Below are positions 36,024 through 48,716 of a stretch of DNA of 64,000 nucleotides, piece after piece; within the stretch, counting starts at the first letter, position 1, and each line of letters opens with the position of its first letter. Origin of the DNA: Myotis daubentonii (lineage: Eukaryota > Chordata > Mammalia > Chiroptera > Vespertilionidae); NCBI RefSeq assembly GCF_963259705.1, contig NC_081861.1, positions 109,460,102-109,524,101 on the forward strand. The letters are read 5' to 3'. A program made the translations under genes and the position numbers. Below the pieces are notes generated by a model that did not search any database, had not been told where the DNA came from, and saw only the letters and a program-made list of their open reading frames with translations.

Positions 36024-37332
36024 TGTGTGTATAACAAGGATGAGCTTAAGGATTTTATGTACATATTTACACATACTCCTTACAGACATATTACATATAC
36101 ATTAACTAACAGGGAAGTGCTTCACTGTCCTATACTAAGAATGAATAATGGAGTTTTACAACTGTTTAATTGTCTTCTTTCCTTTCCAAAAGTTCAATTT
36201 CTTTTTTTACTATGACTCTCTTAGACCATTCTGCTCACAATCAATAGATATACAGTGCTAGATGATTAGCTCATATCAACCATGCCTCATTGAGACAAAG
36301 AAGAGAGAGAGTAAATAATAATACTACATTAATATTTCACACAATGGGATATCTCAGACAGCGGGAACCAGCATCCTTGCTTACTCAGTCTTAAAAATAA
36401 TTTCTGCCCAGCAATAGAAGAAATGTTCTGTGCAGTCTTATTATTTGAGGTCCTAAACTTGTAATTCTGAGGCAGTTTGGCTTTTTTTAAAAAAACGTTT
36501 TAGAAATCCAAACATAAGTGATCTCCACTCTAGCTCCAGTTTTCCTAACTGTAAAGGAAAAGCAGCTGCTTATAAGTATGATGGGTACTTTGTATTCAGA
36601 TAATTTCCTTGTCAAGTGCATCCCTTATGGCAATGGGTGATACACTGGCATCTGTTATAACATTACAAAAATGTGTCTGAGCAAATGTCTATATGCAGAA
36701 ATGCCCATATTAAGGTCTACTTGATGCATATGAATAATTTTAGATAATTACTTTTTATATTTAAAATTTAAAATAAAAACCCAACTCCTTGTTTCTTTTC
36801 TTCAGGTTATTTTTAAGCAATTCATGTATTCCTTTGCCATTAGAGCCTATACTAAATGAAGACCACAAGCTGTAAACTGTGTTGTGGTGTTCATGAGTGC
36901 TTAGCATAGAGATAATCTCATCATCTATCACATTTTACAAAAGAAAAATATACTATCAGGATGAAGCACTTCCACTTATGCAATTGTATCCATCTTTTAG
37001 ATATTCCACAGTCAAGGCATGTTACCTGATAGTCTAAGGAGATTTTTTGGATAAATTAATTTTCTGAGATTTACCTCTAGAGAATGAAATGCATAAAGAA
37101 GTATTTACTATGGAGCTGAAAATATATGCCCAATTGTAGAATTCAGCTACAGTTTATAACTCTCCTTCCTAACAAAAAAACAAATATACATCTAGAAAAC
37201 AAAAACAAACATGCCATCCAAGTTTTTTTGTTATGTATAGGACCAAAGTACTGGCTTACTGATAGGTTTCTCTTTAAAAGGAATCAGAAGAAAAAAGAAT
37301 TGTACCTTAATCCTGAATGTCACTTTTTTCAG
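36024..37332. other. Unassigned intronic DNA
   Basis: AT-rich, no recognised transposon. It ends in the acceptor cacttttttcag. Confidence 0.5.
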
Positions 37333-37398
37333 ATACTGGGATTGAAGATATTGAAATAGAAAACAACGGGACTCCTAATGACAGTACTGCTATGCAAG
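37333..37398 (+). CDS. DACH2: DACH2 penultimate coding exon
   Basis: A 66-bp exon from cttttttcag to ATGCAAG/gtacag. Joined to the preceding G it reads DTGIEDIEIENNGTPNDSTA then MQ, and it leaves one base (G). This acidic, probably disordered linker follows the coiled coil in DACH2. Both splice sites agree with consensus. The downstream intron is very long (about 22.5 kb). Confidence 0.95.
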
Positions 37399-38852
37399 GT
37401 ACAGTAAATGGCACATTTCTTTCTATGACTGCTTAATTCATGACCCCTAGAGGTGGGGCAGGGATAAGCTCCTATATTCATACTCTTCATTTAAGTAAAA
37501 TGAATAAGCTTAATTCTTCTTACTTTATGAGAGAGGAAGATTATTTACAAATAATCATGCATGTGTGTATATAAACTAATATTTTACATATATAATCTGA
37601 GCAAAGTCATTGTATGTTTAACTACTAAAATGATGTACATTTATATGCTAGGCATATTCTAAAAATGCATAAATGTGAATACAATTTACCTTTTAGTAGT
37701 ATCATAATGTGCTTTTAAAAATCTCACTAACATTTGTAAAAGCCACGGGTACAATAATCATAACCAATTGATATTTTAATTGTTCTGGACAACATTTTTA
37801 TCAACCTTTAAATTTTGATGCTAAATTTCAATAATTTTAGAAACTGCCTAAATATGGAAAAAAGAGCACAAGTTGTTATTTATGATTTGCAGGATTCCAG
37901 TAAATGCTTAAATCATTTAAATATGAATATTTAGTGGTAAGAAAATACATGAAACAAATCAATATAGAGTATCACTAAAGTGTAAAAGCACCTAAAGCAT
38001 TTTGACCACTGGAGTTTTTCCAGTGTGATTTTAATGAAGTTTTCTAACCCCTTGTATGCTGATTATATTTATTTTCATATTTATTGTGAAAAAAAAAGTC
38101 TCACTCTAATAAATAAGGCATTTCCATGAGAAAATGGCTGCCTAATGTTCAAAAAGATAGATGACTATGAATATATTGCTTGTTGTAGGTTTGAGTAATC
38201 AGTACTTTACACTGTCTGGTGAAAGCAACATCCTGGATGTGACCAAAAGTTCTATTTGGGTTAATCTGAGAGTCACTGTTTTATGGGGCAGCTTTACAAA
38301 ATTTAGAAACCCTCATTAATGTAGTTTTTCATGTCATCTTTACAAAATCAGGAGTGTCAAAGCTCATGGATCTTCTGATAATGTAGCTGCCTAAATATAA
38401 CTAATGCATTAACTAGGCATATTAGTAGGTATGAAAACATGTATGCTTAGCTCACTCAATAAAGCTCTTCTGTCTCTTATCGCATTTTTGCTTTCCTGCT
38501 TTCTTCCCTCAACTTATAGGCTTTGTCTATGTGACCAAAGTCAATTTGGATGGTAGTCGGTGTTTGTCCAATTGATTCACTACAATGTAATTTATGAAGG
38601 AAATCCACTAGTTGTTGGCTACTACTAGTTGGGGTTACCACCACATATAAGGGCCAAGGCAGGATGGAATAAACATGAATCATTTTGATCCCTTCTGAAT
38701 CTGTGACATACAAATATAGACCCAGTCTTAAAGTAGCACTGAGTTTGATTGTGCCTCTTATTTGAGTGAAATGTAAGGTCAGCTTTGGAACTGGAGGGTG
38801 TAAACCAAACTTACCATCAATGGGTTGTATCTTTATTATGCTTTATTCTATA
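37399..38852. other. Start of the 22.5-kb terminal intron, unassigned
   Basis: No recognised repeat before Helitron 5. Confidence 0.5.
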
Positions 38853-39388
38853 ATAGAGGCTGGTGCATGAAATTCATGCATGGGGGGAGGGGTGTCCCTC
38901 AGCCTGACCTGCACCCTCTCATAATCCAGGACCACTGACTCCTAACCGCTTGCCTGCCTGATAACCCCTAACCACTATGCCTGGCTGCCTCATTGCTCCT
39001 AACCACTCTGCCTGCCAGCTTGATGCCCCTAACCACTCGCCTGCCTGCCTGATCACTGCTAACCACTCACCTGCCTGCCTGATCGCCTCTAACTGCCTCT
39101 GCCTGCCTGCCTGATCTCCCCTAACCACTCGCCTGTCTGATCATGCCTAACTGTTCACCTGCCTGTCTGATCACCCTTAACCGCTCACCTGTCTGATCTC
39201 CCCTAAACCACTCTGCCTGCCTGCCTGATCACCCCTAACTGCCTGTGCCTCCCTGCCTTATTGCCCTTAACTGCCTCTGCGTTGGCCTCCGCTGTGGCAG
39301 CTTCATCAAGAAGGACGTCCGGAATGACGTCTGGAATGTCGTTCGGCTATCTGGTCTAATTAGCATATTACACATTTATTATTATAGA
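38853..39388 (-). mobile_element. HeliBat-type Helitron 5 with minisatellite
   Basis: A degraded left end (ATAGAGGCTGGTGCATGAAA, where CTAGAGGCCCGGTGCACGAA is expected) and the 5' block GGTCTAATTAGCATATTACA at the right, ending near 39388 with host T. The middle is a CCTGCCTGATCnCCCCTAAC array. Confidence 0.88.
38935..39260. repeat. Minisatellite inside Helitron 5
   Basis: Roughly ten imperfect units of about 30 bp (ctgcctgcctgatcacccct + aaccactcg). Same unit family as in Helitron 3 but expanded. Confidence 0.85.
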
Positions 39389-39704
39389 TTCCCAATTCAT
39401 CACTATGTGTTTAATTTATATGATGGTTTTACTACACAGTGTCAACATCTTTCCCCACTATGAGATAAACACAAGCTTTTGAACTGTCCTAAAGGTTTTC
39501 ATTTCCATGCACCAAACACCAGATATCTTATTCATGGGAGGTCAGTTATGTGATATAAGCAAAAGGTACATTCACTATCTTTTTGGCATACTTTTAAAAT
39601 TTTAATGGAGCCTATAAAATGGTTTCTGCATATTAACTTGTGATTAAGGGAGGCCACATTTAATAATTGTTTTCACTAAGTATAATTTGAATACGTTCTA
39701 CTAC

Positions 39705-39917
39705 CAGGGGTCCTCAAACTACGGCCCACGGGCCACATGCAAATACAAATATTGTATTTGTTCCCATTTTGTTTTTTTACTTCAAAATAAGATATGTGCA
39801 GTGTGCATAGGAATTTGTTCATAGTTTTTTGTGTTTTTTTTTAAACTATAGTCTGGCCCTCCAATGGTCTGAGGGACAGTGAACTGGCCCCCTGTTTAAA
39901 AAGTTTGAGGACCCCTG
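39705..39917 (+). mobile_element. hAT MITE with CAGGGGTCCTCAAACT ends
   Basis: Terminal inverted repeats CAGGGGTCCTCAAACTACGG and AGTTTGAGGACCCCTG enclose 213 bp. No clear target duplication remains. Non-coding. Confidence 0.85.
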
Positions 39918-39979
39918 TTAGACTTGCTGGCTATGCATAAAATAATTAGATATATCTTTAGAAGGCTTGAGATGGAATT

Positions 39980-40107
39980 TATTTTATTTTTAAAACATAT
40001 TTATTGTTGAAAATATTTCATATGTCCTCCCTTTTCCCCCACTGACCCCTTCTAGCCCACCCCAACCCCCACCCCAGGCCTTCACCACCTTATTGTCTAC
40101 TCTAGAC
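39980..40107 (-). mobile_element. L1 3' end fragment, minus strand
   Basis: TTTATTGTTGAAAATATTTC then CCCCCACTGACCCCTTCTAG: the L1 3' UTR read from the tail. Interrupted by the adjoining hAT MITE. Confidence 0.7.
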
Positions 40108-40341
40108 CAGTGATGGCAAACCTTTTGAGCTCAGCATGCCAGCATTTTGAAAAACCCTAACTTAACTCTGGTGCCGTGTCACATATAGAAATTTTTTGAT
40201 ATTTTCAACCATGGTAAAACAAAGATTTATATTTTTGATATTTATTTTATATATTTAAATGCCATTTAACAAAGAAAAATCAACCAAAAAATGAGTTCGC
40301 GTGTCACCTCTGACACGCTTGTCATAGGTTTGCCATCGCTG
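40108..40341 (+). mobile_element. hAT MITE with CAGTGATGGCAAACC ends
   Basis: Ends CAGTGATGGCAAACCTTTTG and GGTTTGCCATCGCTG, with 8-bp flanks ctctagac (40100-40107) and gtctagac (40342-40349) matching at 7 of 8. 234 bp, non-coding. Confidence 0.9.
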
Positions 40342-40483
40342 GTCTAGACTTAAGGAATTAACTTTTATTATTTTTTATTTCAAATGACAAATCAAACTGT
40401 CAACTATTTGTGCTTAATATTGTAAGTATATGGTGGGTAAAATTACCTTCCTAAACATCTAACTTTTATGTTATATTAAATAA

Positions 40484-41120
40484 CTAGGGGCCTGGTGCAC
40501 GAAATTCGTGCACTGGGTGTGTGTGGGGGGGAGTGTCCCTCAGCCCAGCCTGCCCCCTCTCACATACTGGGAGCCCTCAGGCGTTGACCCCCATCACCCT
40601 CCAATCGCAGGATCAGCCCCTTGCCCAGGCCTGACGCCTCTGGTCTAGGCATCCGGCCCGGGCAGCGGGGACCCGCAGCTGCAGCGGCCCCACGATCGTG
40701 GGCTTCGCTTTAGGCCAAGGCAAGGGACCCCTAGCTCCTGGGACTGCCAGCTTCGACCGTGCCCAGCTCCCATCACTGGCTCCACCCCTACTTCCTGCTA
40801 TCACTGGCCAGGGCGGAAAAGGCACCTGATTCTCTGATCATGGCTGGGGGGCAGGGCAAAGGCGGCCCCAGGGCCGCCTTTGCCCTGCCCCCCAGCTCTT
40901 AGCTCCCCCCTGGGTTTCCGATCACTGTCAGTGGCAGGGGGCTTCTTCCTGCTTTCCCTTTCGCCTCCCTGCATTGTGCCTACATATGCAAATTAACCGC
41001 CATCTTGTTGGCAGTTAACTGACAATCTTAGTTGGCAGTTAATTTGCATATAGCCCTGATTAGCCAATGAAAAGGGTAGCTCGTACGCCAATTACCATTT
41101 TTCTCTTTTATTAGTGTTGA
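40484..41120 (-). mobile_element. HeliBat-type Helitron 6 with a 26-bp hairpin
   Basis: Left end CTAGGGGCCTGGTGCACGAA with the ATTCGTGCAC hairpin; host A at 40483. The right, 5' end is diverged (ATTACCATTTTTCTCTTTTA then TTAGTGTTGA at 41120). The interior is GC-rich and contains a perfect 26-bp inverted repeat. Confidence 0.88.
40843..40896. repeat. Perfect 26-bp inverted repeat in Helitron 6
   Basis: Arms at 40843-40868 and 40871-40896 separated by 2 bp, very G+C-rich (gctggggggcagggcaaagg at the start of the left arm). Confidence 0.97.
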
Positions 41121-42097
41121 TGTTCTTGTAAACATGATAAAAATGAAAAGGCACATATTCTCACCTCTCTTATGACAGAATTTAAGTAGTATAATAAAGT
41201 TCCTATAATCAACTTATAGAATGAATGCAGTGTGTTAATATGACAGTAGAGTCACAATTTAATATATAAAATATTTTAACAAAATATTTATTCTATTAGC
41301 TAGGAATATTGGTTTCTGAAAATAGTATTAGAACTTATTTTAAGTATAACCCATAAAATTAATCAATTTAAAATTTACCTGAAAAATATCAGTAGTATTA
41401 CTTATTATTTAAGATTCTCAGAATTTCAAGACTATGTTTATATGTATGTATGAACTTCAGAAAATTTATAATGCTTGGAAAACATAAAATGTAAGGTCAA
41501 TCATTTTTTTTCCATTTTTCCTAATATTTTTGCTCTTGTGCATTATAGTGCTTTTCTTCTGTAACCTATTTTAATACTGTTTTCATCTTTTTCAATTACC
41601 CACTTTTTAAACAAGAGGATAATTTCCTAGTATTATTTATGAGTACTATTTATGTATGCTAGCCTAATGCCATTTCCAAAACCCCTCTCCATCACAAGCA
41701 AACAATTCCAGCATCAGTGATGTCTTTTCTCTTCCTATTGTCAATAGCTCTGTTGGATAAAAATCTGTCATTTACCTAGTGCTTTCCCTTTGAAATTCAA
41801 TTAGTATCACTGTGACATCTCCTTCAGAGTTTAAAAAAGACTTGGAAGAATGTTGCTTGACCATCCTGAGAAGGAATAAAGTTATATACAGTTTATTATA
41901 ATTTCCACTTGGATTTCAGTACAGGTAAACTGCCCATGTACTAGTATTAATACATCTATTTGAAATTGAATTAGCTTAGTTATCTAATACCTTTTATTCT
42001 TTGGATGTTGTTTGACAGGCAAGATATCATACATAGACCACCATCTGATAAAAGGGTTTCCATATCTTTTGTATTTTAACAATCTATGATAGCAACT
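41121..42097. other. Unassigned intronic DNA
   Basis: AT-rich, no recognised repeat or exon. Confidence 0.5.
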
Positions 42098-42112
42098 CTT
42101 CCTAAATATTTT

Positions 42113-42304
42113 TTAACATATTTTATTGATTTTTTACAGAGAGGAAGAGAGAGGATAGAGTTAGAAGCATCGATCAGCTGCCTCCTGCACACCTCCCACT
42201 GGGAATGTGCCCGCAACCAAGGTACATGCCCTTGACTGGAATCGAACCTGGGACCCTTCAGTCTGCAGGCCGACGCTCCATCCACTGAGGCAAACTGGTT
42301 AGGG
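42113..42304 (-). mobile_element. Ves SINE, minus strand
   Basis: Near-consensus copy (GCCCTAACCAGTTTGCCTCA head on minus) with a perfect 15-bp target duplication cttcctaaatatttt (42098-42112 and 42305-42319). Confidence 0.95.
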
Positions 42305-42319
42305 CTTCCTAAATATTTT

Positions 42320-43434
42320 AAGGTGATCAAGCAATGAATACATACATACTCTGATGGCTGTGTCCACTATTGCTGGAGGTGAAGAATTTTGTGAAATATA
42401 TATACTAATATCCTCCCACCTAGATTTCCATAACTCGGTTGGGGACCTGCAAAACAGCACATCAACCATTTTATCAACCAATCTCCATTTCACATAAAAT
42501 AAACATACCAGGTGTCAGTAGGTGCACCTTCAGATCAATGATTTTTGTAAATGACATTCAAGTACCATTTGAGTAGTGCATTTTTGCTGATAAAAGCAAA
42601 TTAAGTTAACACAACTACAAATGCACTGATAAAAATCTCAAACTAAATAGCAGTGCCATTAGCTAACAAAGTAATATTTTCTCTTTACTGTGTTCTGCCA
42701 TTTAGTTATTATCCTATTGGAAATCTAATTATAATCCTTTTACTCCCTAGTCCAACTTCACAGTTTTTGCAAGCTTAGCACTGACAAGTGATTTCATTAC
42801 ATTTGATTGCCCGTGCCCAGATTGACTTACCTTCACTTGGAGACCTAAAAGCCCTCTCAGTTTCTCAGATTCCCTGTTTGCACATTACACCAACAGCTCC
42901 TTTAATTAATTAGTATGAACAGCAGTAACATGAATTGCTGAACAGAAAATAACATCATTTTATGATCGCAGGGAGACTTCCCTTTTGCATGTTTATACCT
43001 TAGTTAACTTTTGTATGATTCTATTTCATTAGTAGCGGCTATTGGTACAGTGGATAGTAAATATTTATTAAATTTTTGAAAATTGACATCTTTGTTTTAA
43101 TAATAATAGATAAAACAAACCCAGTATATGGAGCTTGTAAATTTTAGAAAACAGACAGCAGCCTTCACAAACTTCCTAGTAATAACATAAAATAAAAGTT
43201 CAGGGGAGATAACATCATAAAGCACAAGGACACAGTGACACATTGCTCTTCTTTCTGCTACTGCATTTGTTGGGGAAACAAAACTAGACAAAAAGCTAAG
43301 AACTGCTTTGTCAAGAGTAATGTCAATCTCTATGATTACTTTTTATAATTGCTTTTTTGCTTACATGTTTGACATGGAATAGACATTTAACATGGAATAT
43401 ACATTTAACACTGGAATATATATTTCCTCTGACA
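42320..43434. other. Unassigned intronic DNA
   Basis: No recognised repeat or exon. Confidence 0.5.
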
Positions 43435-44295
43435 TCTATACATATAAAGAGGTAATATGCTAATTTGTCCATAATGGTGTCCCCATAACAACCAATTTGC
43501 ATATTGATGCATACACAGCAGGGGGCCGGCGGACAGAGCCAAGTTCCTGGGGGTCTGAGGAGACGGCCTGACAGGAGCTCAGACTGCAAAGAAGGAAAAA
43601 GAAATGGTCACGGGGGAGCTCTTCCAATCCCCCTGCACAGATACCCTACCCCAGCCCCCGCACCCCTGAGGGGACAGGGAGGCTGATCAGATGGGGAGAA
43701 GGCCTAGCCTCAGGGGTAGCTGCAGCCCGCACCTCCGACTCTGGATCCCTTCTCCTGCCACCCCCACCACGGGTGCCCACAACAATAGCATGCTGGCGAC
43801 CACACGTCAGCGCCCCCAGGGCCCGTGGCCCACCACTGCTGGGGCCCCTCTCTACAACTCCAGACCCCGGTGGAGGTAGGCCTGAGTGGCCTCCCAGAGA
43901 CAGACCCTTCCCCCCTCCCCCACAGCAGCAGCACCATCTCTGCAGAAGAAGCACATTGAACCTCGCTGGGGGCACAGCTAAACCCTCCTTTCTGGCCCAC
44001 CTGGCTCCACCCTGGCCTGGCCCCCACCTCACTCCAGGAGATTGGAGCCCCACCCTGAGCAAGTAGAGCTGCGAAACAGCCACATACAATTTAAAGGATG
44101 GCGCCAAGCAGGAAGATTTGACAGTTACTCCCCCTTTGGCCTTGCTGTCCCCTTTGCGCCCTCGTAACGCCCTGCCCCCTGCCAGCACCTCCAGTGAAGA
44201 CTGCTGCTATAGGACTGCTGGCCAGAGCCTGCCCCTCTGAGGCCTGTGGAACCCTCTGCAAAGCTTCTATAGCTACAGTCCCAGGAAACAATCAT
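43435..44295 (+). mobile_element. Probable Helitron 7 with GC-rich interior, 3' end not found
   Basis: Starts TCTATACATATAAAGAGGTA-ATATGCTAATTTG, a diverged HeliBat 5' end, then a GC-rich 750-bp interior (43510-44290) unlike the AT-rich surroundings. The usual GTGCAC hairpin and CTAG end are absent, so the 3' boundary is estimated from composition. It may be truncated or carry captured host sequence. Confidence 0.55.
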
Positions 44296-44299
44296 GCCC

Positions 44300-46232
44300 T
44301 CCTCCCCTAATCAGCACCTGCTATCTGTGAGGGTACCCGTGGGCTTAAAAATAACAACCCTTTCCCCTTTAAACATCACTTACTTGATAAAACATTTCTA
44401 GGTTTATTAGCTCAGAAACTCCTCATGACAACCCAGTGAGGTAGACGGAGAAGAGATTACAATCCCCATGGTATATGGGTATGTATTCAGAAATGAGCTC
44501 AGAGAGGAAAAGTGTCAAGCTCACTGGTTCCCAAGATGCAGCACACAACCACCATCATGGAGTAGGAAAGGCTCCAACATACCCCTTACACAGAAGAATT
44601 TTTTCTCTAAAGCAGCAGATTTTTCTGCCTTGTAAGGTTCATTTGATAGCCTCTTTTCACTTTCTTCCCCAGGAACTATTTATCTCTCATTTTCTTCATC
44701 CCCTATGCATGTTTTGTTTTGTTTTTAAACTTGATGCTACCTCTTAACCACATCTTTTCCTGTGAAATACCTTTCAGATTATAGCATACAATATTCTCAT
44801 ACTTCTTTCTTAGAAGAATGTGAAAAGCTTACATTATGTGATAATTTGGGCCCTGATTGTCATGGGGTTTCTTGCAGAACTTATCACTACATTGTTAATA
44901 GAATATTTGCAATGACTGAAATTCTGTCACACTAATTGTAATGATAGCATAAAATCTCATCTACGGATCTAAGATTTACAATTCTAGTTATATCTCATTC
45001 ACATAATTGATTAAATTGTAGTTGTAGTAATAGCAAGATAGGAAGATTGACAGCCAAAATATGTTGTTCTGCTAGTCAGCATTTTGGAATCTACAAAATG
45101 AATTTATTAATTAAAATGTCTTTCTGACTATCACATAGAAAGTGTTGTTTACCTAAATTCTGATAACTGCTTAACCAGTTACTTTAGGCCTCATCCTCTT
45201 TACATATGCAATACAATTTTTAAGCATAGGATTTACCCTATCCCAGATATATCTGATGAGAAACATGAAAAAAGAAATCCTTTTTCTGATTAAAATTTTA
45301 AGTCTTTAAGTCTTCTTATTCACTTTCACACTTGTATTTTAATTAAGAAAACAGCATTTTCATAGAAGCCTGTAATCATATGCCATTGTTTCACACCACT
45401 TTCAAAAACAGAATTATTATGTTGCTGCCACATATACATTGCTGCTGTGTGGTAGTTCTATGCTAAGTTACTCATTGTACTTGGAAGGAAGAACTGATAG
45501 TCTAAAATTGGAATAGTGGGTATGTGTGTGGGGGGGGTAAGATAATACCTCTTATTTGGGTAGCCTGATGAACTTTGTGCCTTTCTTTTCTTTTGGAAGG
45601 ATGTACTTTTAAAAAGGTAACTTTTAAGGGGACTTAAGTGAAGCTTTCATATATAGATTCAATAATGCCTGAATATAAGATAATTAAAAATCCATTCAAG
45701 ATGCCCCTTCTCATTACTCTCCAGTTTCTCTTCCTTTTGAAGACTTTGATTTTTATTTATTTATTATTATTATTATTTTTAGTTTTGGCTAAGTTTTCCT
45801 ATTCCACTGCACAAAATATGACAAGCCCTGTCTTATTGCTAGCTGTCTCATTGGTAACAATTTCATCAGAAAGAGGAGCTTGTCTTTGTGCCATTCTTAA
45901 TACACACATCCTCTAGCAGGATTATTTCTATGTGATAGTTAAGAAAGATATAATAACCCCTATTTTTTAAGTAGGGAAATAACTTAGTTGGCCTGTTATT
46001 GACAGTGGGTTCTGAAACACAGGAATCTTAATTCCCTCTCCCATTGTCCTCACTATCATTCCATATTTATAATATTACTTCCCATCTGTACATTTAAAAA
46101 TATCTCACAGTTAGCAGGATAAATTGAATTGTACTATATAATATTATCCATGCAAAACAACACATCAGGGCTGGGGTGGGGGAACCGTCTCCGGTTTATA
46201 ATTAATTAACCAAAACAGTCTAAAACCAAGTA
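44300..46232. other. Unassigned intronic DNA
   Basis: About 1.9 kb of AT-rich sequence with no recognised repeat, exon or RNA gene. Confidence 0.5.
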
Positions 46233-46825
46233 TCCTATATATAATAAAAGCCCAGTGACTGAATAGCAGAATGACCAGAATGACCTGTCGACCAGTCGCT
46301 GTGAGACGCACTGACCATCAGGGGGCAGATACTCAATGCAGGAGCTGCCCCCTGGTGGTCAGTGCACTACCCCAGTGGAGGTACCACTCGGCTGACTGGG
46401 ATGAGTGGCTGCTCCCGCTTCAAACACCAGGCCGACCAGCAGGAACCTGGGCTGCCATCATTGCCTCCTTATCCCAGGCTCCTCCTCCTCACTCTCTGCT
46501 GCTTCCTCCAGATGCCCACAAGCTGTGCAGCACCACTACTGGACTTGCAGAGCTGACCCTGGAGGCTGGGAGGCGGGTTCGTGGCTGCCGCAGGACTGAG
46601 GCCTACTCCTCCACCTCTCAGGGTTATTGTCCCTGGGCCCGGCCCAGACCAGGTCCCCTGGAGAGGCGAGTGCTCCAGCTCCACAGATGCCAGACCAGGG
46701 AGCAGCCACTCAGAGGGTGGGTCCACAGCCGCTTGGCTGACTGGGATGTGGAACTCCCACAGTGGGCCGATCCCTGCAGGCCATACCCCCCACTAGTGCA
46801 CGATTGTCGTGCACTGGGCCTTTAG
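46233..46825 (+). mobile_element. HeliBat-type Helitron 8
   Basis: Starts TCCTATATATAATAAAAGCC and ends CGATTGTCGTGCACTGGGCC-TTTAG. Host A at 46232 and T at 46826. 593 bp. A long ORF crosses it but is composition-driven. Confidence 0.94.
46315..46358. promoter_or_regulatory. Inverted CTCF-like motif pair in Helitron 8
   Basis: CCATCAGGGGGCAG on + at 46315-46328 and CCACCAGGGGGCAG on - at 46345-46358, separated by 16 bp within an inverted repeat whose outer arms read gcactgacc / ggtcagtgc. Confidence 0.5.
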
Positions 46826-47760
46826 TAATTTAATAATCACCAATGCCTTAAGACTTTGCAGAGATTGGGGTGATACTTAGAAAAATTACACTACTACCAT
46901 GCATCTCTTTTTCCTATTTAAAACTGCATAGAAAAGTTGAAATAGTAATAGGACATTTTATATTTGTGTGTGAACTCATGTCACCGTATCAGAACTAGAC
47001 CTCAACAGATCCTCAGCTGTAAAATATTAGGCCAGGATTTCATACAGTGAGTCATTAACATAAATTTTATTTGTTCATCTTAGGGAACCCTTTCTCACAA
47101 TAGCTACATAACATTCCATTTTAAAAATTAAAATAATTTAAGAAAAAAAATTCTTTAGAATTTTATACAGACTTCCTTCCTCTTTCAAATCCCCCAATCT
47201 ATTAACTGTCATGATTTATTTGTTTAATGTTTGAACATTAACATTGGCAATAACCACATACCTAAGATGGCATCTATTTTATCTTAGTAACGTAAATCAT
47301 TATTTGGTTAACATTTTTATCAAATCTTCTATATATGCATATTTTATGTGTTCCTTTTCTATTTCCCTATTCTTATGTAAATTTTAAGGGCTTTTATTTT
47401 CTTGAAAACAATACAAATGAATGTTATTGATCTCAGCATTGGTGAGTAACCATTTAAGATAAATGAGGAAAAATCTGCTATTCAAAATTTACAATATCTT
47501 GGTAATGTTTATTGGAGAATTGCAGGTGGAATTTCTCCGTTATTAGTGAGAGTGGAGTTTTTGGTGCACTCCTGCAATGAGAATTTGTGGAGGCCCCCAT
47601 AGGAGGATGAGATATGGTAGAAAGCTTTATTTCTATGGAGTTATATCCCTCATTTTCCTTAAAGCAGTCCTGGAAAAGGTATAGCTGGATCTTCAGTAGA
47701 GTTAGAAGCAAAGTTTGTGTCCAAAGTTTCTGTTCTATGGTAGAATTAAATCTGACATAG
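46826..47760. other. Unassigned intronic DNA
   Basis: No recognised repeat or exon. Confidence 0.5.
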
Positions 47761-47776
47761 CATCAACCTAATTTTA

Positions 47777-47995
47777 TTTTATTTTTTTTAAAAATATCTT
47801 TTTATTGATTTTAGAGAGAGGAAGGGGGGGAGAGAAAGATAGAAACATCAATGGAGAGAATCATTGATCAGCTTACTCCTGCACCACCCTTCTGGGGATT
47901 GAGCCTACATCCCAGCATGTGCCCTGATCGAGAATCAAAACATGACCTCCTGGTTCACAGGTAGACACTCAACCACTAAGCAACACCAGCCAGCC
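47777..47995 (-). mobile_element. Ves SINE, minus strand
   Basis: GGCTGGCTGGTGTTGCTTAG head on minus, A-rich tail at the left. Target duplication catcaacctaatttta / catcaggctaatttta (47761-47776 and 47996-48011, 14 of 16). Confidence 0.9.
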
Positions 47996-48294
47996 CATCA
48001 GGCTAATTTTAGTCCATTAGTCCATTGTATGTGGGGTCCACATAGCTGTGGGCCATGGTGAGTACAGAGTATGACAGCCACCCAAGTCAGGCAAGAGCAG
48101 CAAGAGAGTACTGAAGGGACTCCTTTGTTCTGGAGCTTATGTATCTGAGATTTCATTCTCTTGCAATAGGCAAGCCTATTCTGGCCAATGACCTGCTCCC
48201 AGGTGTAACTGACAAACAAGCGCCCTCTGTAAGTTATTTAGACTTTACGGAACATGTGTCTAAATTGCAGCTTCCCTTTGCACCTTTCCTGTTA

Positions 48295-48716
48295 TCCTAT
48301 ATAATAAAAGCCTAATATGCTAAGTGTCCGGTCATCCAGTCATCTATTCAACCAAGCAAGGCGTACTATGCTAATAATATGCTAAGGCTGCTCAACTGCT
48401 CACTATGATGTTCACTGACCACCAGGGGGCAGATGTTCCAACTGGTAGGTTAGCTTACTGCTGGGGCCTGGCCGATTTGGACTGAGCAAGACGGGCTGGA
48501 CGTGCCCTGGAGCCCTCCCACAGTCTCTCCCCAACTGGCCAACCTCCTGCATCCCTCCCCAGCCCCGATCATGCACCAGTGGGGTCCCTCGGCCTGGCCT
48601 GAATCCTCTTGCCATCCAGGACCCCTCAGGGGATGTCAGAGAGCTGGTCTTAGCCCAATCTCAAAGGCCAGGCCGAGGGACCCCACTGGTGCATGAATTC
48701 GTGCACCAGCCTCTAG
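48295..48716 (+). mobile_element. HeliBat-type Helitron 9
   Basis: Starts TCCTATATAATAAAAGCCTA-ATATGC and ends GAATTCGTGCACCAGCCTCTAG. Host A at 48294 and T at 48717. 422 bp, non-autonomous. Confidence 0.95.
48419..48432 (+). promoter_or_regulatory. CTCF-like motif in Helitron 9
   Basis: CCACCAGGGGGCAG on +, same position relative to the Helitron 5' end as in Helitron 4. Confidence 0.5.

Noticed and set aside
38935..39260. CRISPR-like array of spaced repeats
   Set aside because: Imperfect tandem units with no unique spacers, inside a Helitron in a bat genome.
43646..44188. 180-residue open reading frame (minus) in the GC-rich block
   Set aside because: Composition-driven: overlapping ORFs exist on both strands, there is no recognisable domain, and it lies in a probable Helitron.
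46271..46825. 184-residue plus-strand ORF
   Set aside because: It spans Helitron 8 from near its start to its last base. No domain, and other frames are open as well.
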